NCBI GenBank assembly: GCA_963797835.1
Contig: CAWCRN010000019.1
Span: 248,001 to 312,000 of the forward strand
Direction: 5' to 3'
Source: JBDTSW01 sp963797835
GTDB taxonomy: Bacteria; Actinomycetota; Thermoleophilia; Solirubrobacterales; 70-9
Length of the DNA: 64,000 nt
Position numbers and translations under genes: made by a program. The notes beneath the pieces are model-generated. The model did no database searches, was not told the origin of the DNA, and saw only the letters and a program-made list of their open reading frames with translations. This document shows positions 26,681 to 34,641 of the stretch, piece after piece (the stretch's first letter is position 1; the number at the start of each line of letters is the position of its first letter).

Positions 26681-27498
26681 CGGCCTCGAACGCGCTGAAG
26701 GACCCCCAACGGCTCTACCTCGATTGGGAGCACGCCCACTGGGCCGCTCAGGACGTGGACCTGAGCAGCGACGCGGAGGACTGGGCCGCGCTCCCTGACG
26801 GCGAGCGGGACCTCCTGTACTGGGTCCTGTCGTCGCTGATGGTGGCCGAGGAGCGGATCTCGACTCAGTTCTGCGGCCTCGTCCTCGCCCAGGACGACGA
26901 GGAGGAGGGCTCCTACCTCTCAACCCAGCTCGTCGACGAGAACCGCCACATGCAGTTCTACGCCCGTTTCCAGAACGAGGTGATCGCCGACCCCGCCGCG
27001 ATCGCTAGCCACGTCGGACGCGCTCGAGCGGTTTTGGGCGAGCCGTTCGAGCAGATCTTCGACCGCGCCTTGGTGGAGACCCACGACCGGCTGCGGCGCG
27101 AGCCCCGCAACAGGGGCGCCAAGGTCGAGTTCGTGACGATCTACCACATGATCATCGAGGGCACCCTGGGCCTGACCGCCTCGCACTTCCTGCTCGATCT
27201 GCTGCGCGAGCGGGAGCAACTCCCCGGCTTCACCGAGGGCTACGGGCGGATCGCTGCGGACGAGCAGCGCCACATCGCCTACGGGACCTGGTTCCTGCGA
27301 GAGGCGGTGCGGGCGAATCCCGCCGCCGCCGACCTCGTCCGGGCCCAGGTCCAGGCCCAGCTTCCCGCCGTTGCGGAGTCGATCTCGCCGCCCTCCGAGG
27401 ACGCGTGGGACGTTCTGGGGGTCGAGCCCGGCTCCCTGGCCGAATTCGGCCTCGGGGCACTGACGCGGCGGCTTGCGATCATCGGCGCGCCACTCTAG
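26677..27498 (+). CDS. R2-like/ferritin-like diiron protein coupled to arsM
   Basis: A 273-residue four-helix-bundle carboxylate diiron protein of the ribonucleotide-reductase R2/R2-like oxidase superfamily. Candidate metal ligands: Glu58 (VAEERIS), Glu88-x-x-His91 (DENRHMQF), Glu161 (MIIEGTLGL) and Glu196-x-x-His199 (DEQRHIAYG). No R1 (NrdA) partner is near it and the C-terminus lacks the R2 tail. ATG 26677 lies inside the arsM stop (ATGA). It may be an oxidase acting on an arsenical or another small molecule, or an R2lox-like protein. The ligand set shows it is likely active; the substrate is unknown. Confidence 0.82.
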   Translation: MTASNALKDPQRLYLDWEHAHWAAQDVDLSSDAEDWAALPDGERDLLYWVLSSLMVAEERISTQFCGLVLAQDDEEEGSYLSTQLVDENRHMQFYARFQNEVIADPAAIASHVGRARAVLGEPFEQIFDRALVETHDRLRREPRNRGAKVEFVTIYHMIIEGTLGLTASHFLLDLLREREQLPGFTEGYGRIAADEQRHIAYGTWFLREAVRANPAAADLVRAQVQAQLPAVAESISPPSEDAWDVLGVEPGSLAEFGLGALTRRLAIIGAPL

Positions 27499-27513
27499 TG
27501 CGCACACCAGCCG

Positions 27514-27557
27514 GCTGTCCTGGATAGCTGTTGCACAACACAGCACGGCAGGACGGC
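27514..27557. repeat. Interspersed hairpin repeat, copy 2
   Basis: GCTGTCCTG at 27514-27522 pairs with GGCAGGACGGC at 27547-27557. The loop (TAGCTGTTGCACAACACAGC region) resembles that of copy 1 at 22660-22704. It lies between the diiron gene and the convergent glycosyltransferase gene, where it could also act as a terminator. Confidence 0.6.
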
Positions 27558-27563
27558 TGCTTG

Positions 27564-28586
27564 CTACGCGTCTGCCGCCCGCTCGAGGATCCCCGCCATC
27601 CGCGCGGCCTGGACGCGGACGTCGTGCTCAGCCGCGGCCGCCCGCGCGGCCGGGTTCGGCGAGGGCAGCTCGGCCGCCGCGCCGAGTGCCGCCGCCAGGC
27701 CGTCGGCGTCCAGCGGATCCACCAGGACGCCCGCCTCCGGCGGGACGAACTCCGGCGGGCCGCCGACCTTGGTGGCGATCACCGAGCGCTCCATCGCCAT
27801 CCCCTCCAGCGTCGCCTGGCCGAACGGCTCGATCAGGGACGGCTGGCACAAAACGTCGGAGGCGGCGACCCACCGGGGGACCTCGGCGTGCGGGATGCGG
27901 CCCGTCACCCGGATGTTGGCGCGCCCCTCGAGAGGGCCCCGAAGCGGGCCGTCGCCGACGAATGCGAGCCGGCCCCGCCCGAAGCGCTCGAACGCGTGGG
28001 CAAGGCCGATCACGTTCTTGCGTTCGATGAGCGAGCCGACGCACACGAACGCCGGGCCGTCCCCGTCCCAGCCGAGCTCACCGCGGGCGTCGGCGGCGGG
28101 CGCGGGAGCGAAGGCCTCGAGGTCGACCCCGCAATCGACGATCTCGAGCTTGCCGGCGGCGGCCGGGATCCTCTCGCTCAGCCGGTTCCCGAGCCAGCGC
28201 GAGTTGGCGATCATCGTCGCCGCCCGGCCGACAACGCTCCGCGTAGCCGTGGTCGCGCCGCGGATGGCGCCGAGGTTGGCCACGTCCTGGCCATGGGCCA
28301 TGACCACGAGCGGTGCGCGGGAGGCGAGCGAGGCGGCCGCCCCAGCGGCCCCCGCCGGGAACAGGAAGTGCGCGAACACCACGTCGGGCCTGCGCCGGAG
28401 CGCGGCCGCTACCGCCGTACCGGAGAGCTTCGCGTACTTCGTCGGGGCTCCCCCGCGGCGGCTGATCGAGGCCACGTCGACCTCGTGGCCCAGCGCCTCG
28501 AGTTCGCGCTTGATCGGGACCAGGAAGCTGCCGAGGTCCGGGTTGGCCGGGCTCGGCCACATCTGGGTCACCAGCAGGATGCGCAC
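27564..28586 (-). CDS. Glycosyltransferase family 4-type
   Basis: A 340-residue GT-B enzyme. The N-terminal half (RILLVTQMWPSPANPDLGSFL) binds the acceptor. The C-terminal half has FVCVGSLIERKNVIGLAHAF and the nucleotide-sugar motif SLIEPFGQATLEGMAMERSVIATKV with the E-x7-E pattern. The start is GTG 28586 (RILLV); the longer open frame upstream covers the PAS gene in antisense. It is a stand-alone gene convergent with the arsenic operon. Acceptor unknown; such enzymes often build cell-surface glycans or glycolipids. Confidence 0.88.
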   Translation of the reverse strand: MRILLVTQMWPSPANPDLGSFLVPIKRELEALGHEVDVASISRRGGAPTKYAKLSGTAVAAALRRRPDVVFAHFLFPAGAAGAAASLASRAPLVVMAHGQDVANLGAIRGATTATRSVVGRAATMIANSRWLGNRLSERIPAAAGKLEIVDCGVDLEAFAPAPAADARGELGWDGDGPAFVCVGSLIERKNVIGLAHAFERFGRGRLAFVGDGPLRGPLEGRANIRVTGRIPHAEVPRWVAASDVLCQPSLIEPFGQATLEGMAMERSVIATKVGGPPEFVPPEAGVLVDPLDADGLAAALGAAAELPSPNPAARAAAAEHDVRVQAARMAGILERAADA

Positions 28587-28643
28587 GCGGGTGATTATCG
28601 CTCGGTGCCAGCCTGGGACGACTCCGCGGTTAGAGTCCCGACG

Positions 28644-29048
28644 GTGGGAGTGGAGCAGCAGCCGATCGAGCTGATCCAGACGCGGGGCCTGATCTCGAAC
28701 CTGACGACCCCCGCCTTCCTTGTTGACCTCGAGGGAAACCTCATCTTCTTCAACGAGGCCGCCGGAGAGCTGCTGGGGCTGCGCTACGAGGAGGCCGGCC
28801 CGATGAGCCGGGACGAGTGGGGCACGCGGTTCGATGCTACCCATGCGGACGGCTCGCCCTTCCCGCCCGATGAGCTGCCGCTCTCCGTCGCACTGACGCA
28901 GCGGCTCCCTTCCCACGCCCGCATGGGTATCCACTCGTTGGCGGGCCAGTCGCACGAGATCGAGGTCTGCGCCTTCCCGATCGCCGGCGCCTCCGGAACG
29001 CATGGGGCCCTCGCGATCTTCTGGCTGCTCGGGCCCGGCGCCTCATGA
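28644..29048 (+). CDS. PAS-domain-only protein
   Basis: A 134-residue protein consisting of one PAS sensor fold: TRGLISNLTTPAFLVDLEGNLIFFNEAAGELLGLRYEE at the start, and GQSHEIEVCAFPIAGASG as the last strands. There is no output domain, so it would have to act by partner binding. The start is GTG 28644 (GVEQQPIELIQ); upstream codons of the long open frame are antisense to the glycosyltransferase. The stop overlaps the next start by ATGA, which couples it to the MBL hydrolase. Confidence 0.8.
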   Translation: MGVEQQPIELIQTRGLISNLTTPAFLVDLEGNLIFFNEAAGELLGLRYEEAGPMSRDEWGTRFDATHADGSPFPPDELPLSVALTQRLPSHARMGIHSLAGQSHEIEVCAFPIAGASGTHGALAIFWLLGPGAS

Positions 29049-29896
29049 GGCTCACCATCTGGGGGGCACGGGGCTCGGTGCCCAGCCCGGGGCCGGAGAC
29101 GGTGCGCTACGGCGGCAACACCTCCTGTGCCGCCGTGACGCTCGAGGACGGGACCCTCGTCGTGCTGGACGCGGGCACCGGCATCCGCAACCTCGGGCTC
29201 GCGATCGGCGAGCCGGAGGCCCCGATCCACATCCTGCTCACCCACCTGCACCTCGACCACATCCAGGGCCTGCTGTTCTTCGCGCCCCTGTTCGACCCAC
29301 GCGCCGAGGTCATGATCTGGGGCCCGACGGGCCCGGGCGGATCGCTCGAGGACCGCCTCGCCCGCTACCTCTCGGCGCCGCTCACCCCGGTCGAGGTCCG
29401 TGAGCTCCCGGCCCATGTCGACTTCCGGCTCTGCCCGGTGAGCGAGTGGGAGATCGGCTCGGCCCGGATTCGCGCCGAGGCGGTGAGCCACCGCGGACCA
29501 ACGCTGGGCTTCCGGATCACCGAGGGCTCGAACTCGCTCTGCTATCTGCCCGACCACGAGCCGGCCCTCGCCGGGCCGGTCACGGAGCTCGAGCCGGAGT
29601 GGCTCTCCGGCCACCGGCTGGCCCACGGGGCCGACCTCCTCGTGCACGACTGCCAGTACACCGACGCCGAGTACCCCGGGCACGTCGGCTGGGGCCATTC
29701 ATCGCTCAGCGATGCGCTGGCATTCGCGGACCGGGCGGATGCGCAGCGGACGCTGCTCTTCCACCACGATCCCCTTCACACCGACGTGCTGCTCGACGAG
29801 CTGAGGGAGACGGCTCGGGAGAGCTGGTCGGCGCGGGGCGGCGACCCCGCCACGATCGACCTCGCGACGGAGCGCCTGGAACTGGCGCTCGCCTGA
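29045..29896 (+). CDS. MBL-fold hydrolase (RNase Z/PhnP-like group)
   Basis: A 283-residue dizinc hydrolase. Motifs: RLTIWGARGSVPSPGPETVRYGGNTSCA at the N-terminus, LLTHLHLDHIQGLLFF (HxHxDH), SHRGPTLGFRI, HDCQYTD and the last ligand in FHHDPLHTD. The WGxRGS...GGNTSC opening is typical of a bacterial subgroup often annotated as cAMP phosphodiesterase or RNase Z-like. It is coupled to the PAS protein by ATGA, so the PAS domain may regulate it. A phosphodiester substrate is likely but unproven. Confidence 0.85.
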   Translation: MRLTIWGARGSVPSPGPETVRYGGNTSCAAVTLEDGTLVVLDAGTGIRNLGLAIGEPEAPIHILLTHLHLDHIQGLLFFAPLFDPRAEVMIWGPTGPGGSLEDRLARYLSAPLTPVEVRELPAHVDFRLCPVSEWEIGSARIRAEAVSHRGPTLGFRITEGSNSLCYLPDHEPALAGPVTELEPEWLSGHRLAHGADLLVHDCQYTDAEYPGHVGWGHSSLSDALAFADRADAQRTLLFHHDPLHTDVLLDELRETARESWSARGGDPATIDLATERLELALA

Positions 29897-29976
29897 GGGG
29901 ACGGGCGGCTGCTTTCGTTTGGTGACGGCCTTGACGACGTTGAGCCGTCGGGAGGGCCGCCGTAACGGTGTGGACG

Positions 29977-31461
29977 CTAAGGGTGGCCGCCGGTACCCGG
30001 GTTGCCGATGTGGCCCGGCGGGGTGCCCCCTCCGGCCTGGCCGGGCGGAGTGCCGCCGTGGCCGGGCGGAGTGCCGCCGTGGCCCGGAGGAGTCCCGGGC
30101 GGGACACTGGAGCCGCCGCCGGGTGGCGGGGGTGGATCCGGGGGCGGTGGGGGTGGATCCGGGGGCGGGCTCGGCCCACCGCCGCCCGGGGGACCGCCGC
30201 CCGGGGGACCGCCGCCCGGGGGACCGCCGCCTGGGGAACCGGTGCCCGGGGAGCTATCCGAGCCGGGCGACGTCCCGGCGGAGGCAGCGCTCCCCGGCTT
30301 GGAGGCATCGCTCCGGGCGGCCGCGTTCGAGCCACCGGAGTTCGCCGCATCCTTCGTGCTGGCGCTTCCACCAGCCCCGTCGCCGGAGGTCGCTCGGGCG
30401 GCGTGACCTGACTCTCCTCCCCGCGCGGCATGATCGGCACCCTGAACGGAGGGGGCACCTTCCTCGGTCAGCGCCGATGACGTCGAAGCGGGCGGGGCAC
30501 CGAAGATCGCGCTTGCCGCCTCGTAGGCGCCGACCCCCGCTGCGCCGGCGAGGACCGCCGCCGCCGTGAACTTCAGTGCCATCGTGCCCGCGAGGGAGGC
30601 GCCCCCCGAAGCCGCACCGCCCGCGGCCGTGGCGCCGGCCCCGCCGGCAACACCGGCGCCACCGCTCCCGCCACCGGCCCCGAAGACATCCTGAAGCACC
30701 GCTGCCGCAGCGAGGGCCGGGAGCGGTGGGGCGAGCGCGGCGAAGGCTGCCCTACGCCGGCCGATCCCCCGCTCGAAGTCCTGGCATGGCTGGCAGCTCC
30801 GCAGGTGGGAGCGCACCTTGCGCCCGCGCAGCAGTCGCCGGTCGCCCGCCGAGATGCGTTCGCGTACGAGATCACAGCTCATCTCATGGCCCTCCCGCAG
30901 CTCCTGCATGGCCGTACGGGCCTCGTAGACGAGCTGCTTCCCACCGGCCTCGGACGTGGCGAGCGCAGCGGCGATCTCGGCGTAGGTCAGGCCGCTGACC
31001 TCGCGCATCACGATGGCACCGCGCTGGCGGTCCGGCAGCACGGCGAGATCGGACACGAGCGTCCGAAGCTCCTCGCGCGTCTCCGCATCGTCGCTGATGG
31101 CCGTCTCGGGCGGGGCCTCGGTCGGAGACTCGCGAGCACGGCCTCGAATGACCGATATCGACTGGTTGTGGGCTATCTGGAAGAGCCACGGCTTGAAGGC
31201 TCCCTCGATCGGCTTCGCGCGGAGCGAGGAGAGGGCGGCGAGCATCGAGCTCTGGAGAGCGTCGCGGGCGTCCGCCTCCTGCCCCAGCAGGGCACGGCAG
31301 TATCTGTAGACGGCCTGGTGGTGGCGCTGATAGAGGGTCGCGAAGGCGTCGTCGCTCCCGGCCGCGACCATCGCCGCGAGCTTCTCGTCCCTGAGAACCC
31401 GTAGTGGGCGCCCAGGAAGCCGCTGGCTGCCGGCCGCCTCGAGCGCGAGGCCGTTGCCCAT
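29977..31461 (-). CDS. ECF sigma factor fused to zinc-finger, membrane segment and Pro/Gly-rich tail
   Basis: A 494-residue protein. Residues 37-105 are sigma region 2 (AFATLYQRHHQAVYRYCRALLG...KPWLFQIAHNQSI). Residues 128-190 are region 4 (LPDRQRGAIVMREVSGLTYAEIAAALATSE). Residues 196-226 carry a zinc-finger anti-sigma-like motif (Cys196, His219, Cys223, Cys226 in HLRSCQPCQ). A hydrophobic Ala/Gly stretch and a probable membrane helix (MALKFTAAAVLAGAAGVGAY) follow near 295-315. The last 175 residues are Ser/Gly/Asp, then Pro/Gly repeats ending GTPPGHGG-type units. The fusion predicts a membrane-tethered sigma factor released by proteolysis or another signal. A GGAAC at 31489-31485 could be an ECF -35 of its own promoter. 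Confidence 0.88.
   Translation of the reverse strand: MGNGLALEAAGSQRLPGRPLRVLRDEKLAAMVAAGSDDAFATLYQRHHQAVYRYCRALLGQEADARDALQSSMLAALSSLRAKPIEGAFKPWLFQIAHNQSISVIRGRARESPTEAPPETAISDDAETREELRTLVSDLAVLPDRQRGAIVMREVSGLTYAEIAAALATSEAGGKQLVYEARTAMQELREGHEMSCDLVRERISAGDRRLLRGRKVRSHLRSCQPCQDFERGIGRRRAAFAALAPPLPALAAAAVLQDVFGAGGGSGGAGVAGGAGATAAGGAASGGASLAGTMALKFTAAAVLAGAAGVGAYEAASAIFGAPPASTSSALTEEGAPSVQGADHAARGGESGHAARATSGDGAGGSASTKDAANSGGSNAAARSDASKPGSAASAGTSPGSDSSPGTGSPGGGPPGGGPPGGGPPGGGGPSPPPDPPPPPPDPPPPPGGGSSVPPGTPPGHGGTPPGHGGTPPGQAGGGTPPGHIGNPGTGGHP
30040..30081. repeat. 21-bp tandem repeat in ECF sigma tail
   Basis: Two exact 21-bp copies (30040-30060 and 30061-30081, unit GCCGGGCGGAGTGCCGCCGT plus G) with diverged units on both sides. 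They encode the GTPPGHG repeats of the sigma fusion's C-terminal tail. Confidence 0.8.
30181..30240. repeat. 15-bp tandem repeat in ECF sigma tail
   Basis: Four copies of GCCGCCCGGGGGACC at 30181, 30196, 30211 and 30226; the last has two changes. They encode the GGGPP repeats. The length of such a tract may vary between strains. Confidence 0.85.
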
Positions 31462-31519
31462 ATACCTGCAATATGGTACTGCGCGTTCCGCGTTTTGTGG
31501 TACTCCCGTTAGTTGGGCG

Positions 31520-32209
31520 TCAACGCCTGCGGAGCAGTTCGTCGCTCGACGCAGCCGTCAAGGAGGCCTGCAGCCCGGGCTCGACGGAGTCGAGAAACAG
31601 GTCGACGAGCATGGGATCGAACTGCTCGCCCCTCGTGTACTCGAGCTCGCAGCGGGCGTTCTTCCTCGGTAGAGGCGCGCTGTACGCGCGGTCCGACCTC
31701 ATCGCCGACCACGCGTCTGCGATCGCGAGCAGTCGGGACTCCAGCGGGATCTGGTCACCGGAGAGCCCATACGGATAGCCGAGCCCGTCGGGGCGTTCAT
31801 GGTGGTACAGAACCCACTCGGCCTCCTGGTCGAGGCCGTATGCCCGCAGCATCAGCGCCCCGCGTTCCGGGTGCTTGTGCACCTCGGTCCATTCCGCGAC
31901 CGTCAGCGTGCCGTCCTTCTCGAGGATGCGATCCGGGATCCAAAGCTTGCCGATGTCGTGCAGCAGCCCCGCGAGGCGCAGGTGGTCGACCGCCTCCGCC
32001 GAGAGTCCGAGCTCGTCCGCCATGCGAGCGGCGACCGCCGCAACCTCGTGGCCGTGTGCAGCGAGCGCGGCCTTCACCGGCGACATGGTGAGCTCGACGC
32101 CGCTCGCGCCGCCGCTGTGGTGGCAGCCGAACGCTCGCCTCGCCTGCCTGCTTTGCTGGGTCCTTACTCGTGACACTCTGTCCTCCCGTTGCGTGACGTT
32201 CCCTTGCAT
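31520..32209 (-). CDS. HD-GYP domain protein (probable cyclic-di-GMP phosphodiesterase)
   Basis: A 229-residue protein. After about 45 unconserved residues comes the HD-GYP domain: DHLRLAGLLHDIGKLWIPDRIL with the HD pair at 84-85, then VHKHPERGA, and the full HHERPDGLGYP motif at 136-146. All residues expected for an active metal-dependent phosphodiesterase are present. I start at ATG 32209. A later GTG at codon 39 (VELTMSP) is possible, and the longer open frame to 32455 overlaps the FlgM-like gene in antisense-like composition. No sensor domain or GGDEF is attached. It follows the FlgM-like gene on the same strand by 43 bp. Confidence 0.85.
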   Translation of the reverse strand: MQGNVTQREDRVSRVRTQQSRQARRAFGCHHSGGASGVELTMSPVKAALAAHGHEVAAVAARMADELGLSAEAVDHLRLAGLLHDIGKLWIPDRILEKDGTLTVAEWTEVHKHPERGALMLRAYGLDQEAEWVLYHHERPDGLGYPYGLSGDQIPLESRLLAIADAWSAMRSDRAYSAPLPRKNARCELEYTRGEQFDPMLVDLFLDSVEPGLQASLTAASSDELLRRR

Positions 32210-32252
32210 CACGCACCGCGCGAGCGAAAGTAAGGACCTATCTGGCGCCGAG

Positions 32253-32564
32253 TTACGGAAGTCGTTCGCGGCGCGCCTGGAGCGGGTGCGACGGCGAGGA
32301 CGGCGACCCGCCCCGGGTTCGGGGTCGAGGGCTTCGGGCCGCTTCGGTGGACGCCTCTTCGCCCTCGCTCGCCAGGAACTGTCCGACCCGCCTGACCAGG
32401 GCCATCTTCGAGAGAATCGCGCCCGCGACATTGCCGGAGTCGACCGCGTACTCACCCGCCGCGATCCGTCGCTTCAGGTCCTCCAGGAAAACCTCCGGCA
32501 TTCCGCTTTCCAGTGTACTCCTGCGCAGAGGACGGGCCACCGGCGGTGAAGGAAGCGAATTCAT
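32253..32564 (-). CDS. FlgM-like anti-sigma factor
   Basis: A 103-residue protein whose centre, FLEDLKRRIAAGEYAVDSGNVAGAIL, matches the C-terminal sigma-binding helices of FlgM (L-x2-I-x2-G-x-Y-x-V-D-x4-A). The last 45 residues are Ser/Pro/Arg-rich. FlgM binds the flagellar sigma factor SigD/FliA, but no flagellar gene is in the window. In a non-motile actinobacterium it would regulate some other sigma factor. The start is ATG 32564; a second ATG at codon 22 (MPEVFLED) would remove an unconserved leader. HD-GYP follows on the same strand. Confidence 0.6.
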   Translation of the reverse strand: MNSLPSPPVARPLRRSTLESGMPEVFLEDLKRRIAAGEYAVDSGNVAGAILSKMALVRRVGQFLASEGEEASTEAARSPRPRTRGGSPSSPSHPLQARRERLP

Positions 32565-32663
32565 GAATGCACAATCACCGATATGGCGCTGCTCGGAGGC
32601 GCGGCGACCCTGCGCCGGCGCACGCCCTGACGGCCCTCGCCTCGGCATGAGATCCTTGCGGCC

Positions 32664-33915
32664 GTGAGCGAAGCGGACCCGATGCTCTCGTGCCCCGTCG
32701 ACGAGATCCTGATGTCCGAGTGGGACAGCTGGCAGGAGGGGCCTCCCCACGCTGTGTTCAGGCGCTTGCGCGCGGAGTGCCCCATCCACTGGACCGAGCG
32801 GATCACCGAGCATCCGGACGAGGACGGCTACTGGTCCGTCACCAAGGCGGAGGACGTGCACACGGTCTCGAAGGACTGGCGCACATACTCCTCCGAGCGC
32901 GGCGGGATCACCGCGCTCACCCACTCGATCATGCCGCTCGAGCTCCAGCAGGGCATGTTCATCGCGATGGACCCGCCGAAGCACGACCGCCTGAAGGCGC
33001 TCTTCCAACGCGGGTTCACGCCGAAGCGGATCGCCGAACACGAGGACGAGATCCGAGCGATCGCGGTCCGGGTGCTTGACGGGCTCGACGGGACCGAGGA
33101 GTGCGACCTGGTGAGCGCTGTCGCCCAGCCCGTCGTCTCAAGGGTGATCGGCAGCTTCATGGGCATCCCGCCGGAGGACGACGACGTCTGGGCGCGGTTG
33201 ATGAACACGGTGATCGGAGCCGGCGACGAGGACCTCAATCCCGAGGGGGTGGAGTCCGTGATGGAGCGGGACGTGCCCGAGATCTTCGAGCGCTGCAACG
33301 GGCTGATCGAGGAGCGGCGCCAGAGACCTACCGACGACCTGACGAGCGTGCTCGTCCACGCCGAGCTCGACGGCGAGGGCCTCTCCGAGCAGGAGATAGT
33401 GATGGGCTTCTTCCTGCTGATGGCGGCGGGGAACGACTCGACCAAGGCGACCTACTCGAGCGGCATGCGTGCAGTGCTCGAGAACCCCGACCAGCGGGAT
33501 CTCGTGCTGGATGACCGCTCGCTCATCGGCGGCCTCGTCGAGGAGTCACTGCGGATGTTCCCGGCGTTCGCCCACTTCCGCCGCACCGCGACCCGCGACA
33601 CCGAGCTGCGCGGGCAGCCGATTCGCGAGGGCGAGAAGGTGGTGATGTGGTACGTGTCCTCGAACCGGGACGAGGAGCGCTACGAGGATCCGGACCGGTT
33701 CGATCGTCACCCGGACGACCGAGCACCAGGCCTTCGGCGCGGGCGGCCGCCACTTCTGTCTCGGGACGGCGCTAGCCCGCCTCGAGCTCAGGATCCTGTT
33801 CGAGGAGACGCTCGACCGGTTTCCGCGCATGGAGCTCGCCGGACGGCCCAAGCACGCCGTCTCACCCTTCTCCAACCAGCTCACCGCCCTACCGGTCAGG
33901 CTCCGCCCCAGCTAG
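32664..33915 (+). CDS. Cytochrome P450 (one frameshift)
   Basis: Soluble bacterial P450 of about 417 residues. The I-helix oxygen-binding motif is MAAGNDSTKA, the K-helix ExxR is EESLRMFP, and the haem-binding loop FGAGGRHFCLGTALARLELR contains the cysteine ligand. The last block lies one frame over, after an indel near 33715, and ends LPVRLRPS at the TAG at 33913-33915. The start is GTG 32664 (SEADPMLSCPVD). No ferredoxin or reductase is adjacent. The neighbourhood gives no substrate. Confidence 0.92.
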
Positions 33916-33961
33916 GCATGATCCGCCGGGTAACAACGCCACTCCGCGAAGGGAGCCATCA

Positions 33962-34591
33962 ATGAACGAGGACTACCCCGTGCGCTTCTCGGTCGAATAT
34001 CCCGATCGGCCGCTCAACCGGGCGACCACCGGCTTTCGACTCTTCACGGTGATCCCGATCTCGATCGTCCTCGCGTCGATCGGCGGCTACAGCGCGACCT
34101 ACGGGGACACCGCACAGACGACGACGGTCGTGATCGGCGGTACGGGGCTTCTCTTCCTGCCGCCGCTGCTGATGATCCTGTTTCGCGAGAAGTACCCCCG
34201 CTGGTGGTTCGACTGGAACCTCGAGCTCCTTCGCTTCATCAACCGCGTCGGTGTCTACTTCGCGCTGATGGACGACCGCTATCCCTCGACCGACGAGCAG
34301 CAGTCGGTCCGGCTCGACCTCGATTACCCGGACGCGAAGCAAGGGCTCAATCGATGGCTGCCACTGGTCAAGTGGCTGCTCGCCATCCCTCACTACGTGG
34401 CGCTCCTCTTCCTGGCCCTCGGAGCCGTCTTTGCGGTGATCGCCGCCTGGTTCGCGATCCTCTTCACCGGTCGTTACCCACGCGGGCTCTTCGATTACAT
34501 CGAGGGCGTGATCCGGTGGCAGAACAGGGTCGTCGGTTACACGTTCGTCCTCGTGACCGACCGCTACCCGCCGTTCCAGTTGCGCCCCTGA
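33962..34591 (+). CDS. DUF4389 membrane protein
   Basis: A 209-residue protein built from two DUF4389-like units, each with YPVRFSVEYPDRPLNR- or YPDAKQGLNRWLPLVKW-like cytosolic motifs followed by membrane helices (FTVIPISIVLASIGGY; LLFLALGAVFAVIAAW) and the conserved FTGRYPRGLFDYIEGVIRWQNRV. The family is widespread in actinobacteria and has no known function. The ATG at 33962 has GAAGGGAG upstream. It follows the P450 by 46 bp and may be cotranscribed. Confidence 0.85.
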   Translation: MNEDYPVRFSVEYPDRPLNRATTGFRLFTVIPISIVLASIGGYSATYGDTAQTTTVVIGGTGLLFLPPLLMILFREKYPRWWFDWNLELLRFINRVGVYFALMDDRYPSTDEQQSVRLDLDYPDAKQGLNRWLPLVKWLLAIPHYVALLFLALGAVFAVIAAWFAILFTGRYPRGLFDYIEGVIRWQNRVVGYTFVLVTDRYPPFQLRP

Positions 34592-34641
34592 CGGCGACGT
34601 CGGACACCGTCCGCGTAGGCTGAAGGCCACCGTGAGGCAGG

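Noticed and set aside
30040..30240. Possible CRISPR-like array
   Set aside because: The 21-bp and 15-bp units are directly adjacent without spacers and encode Pro/Gly repeats in the sigma fusion.
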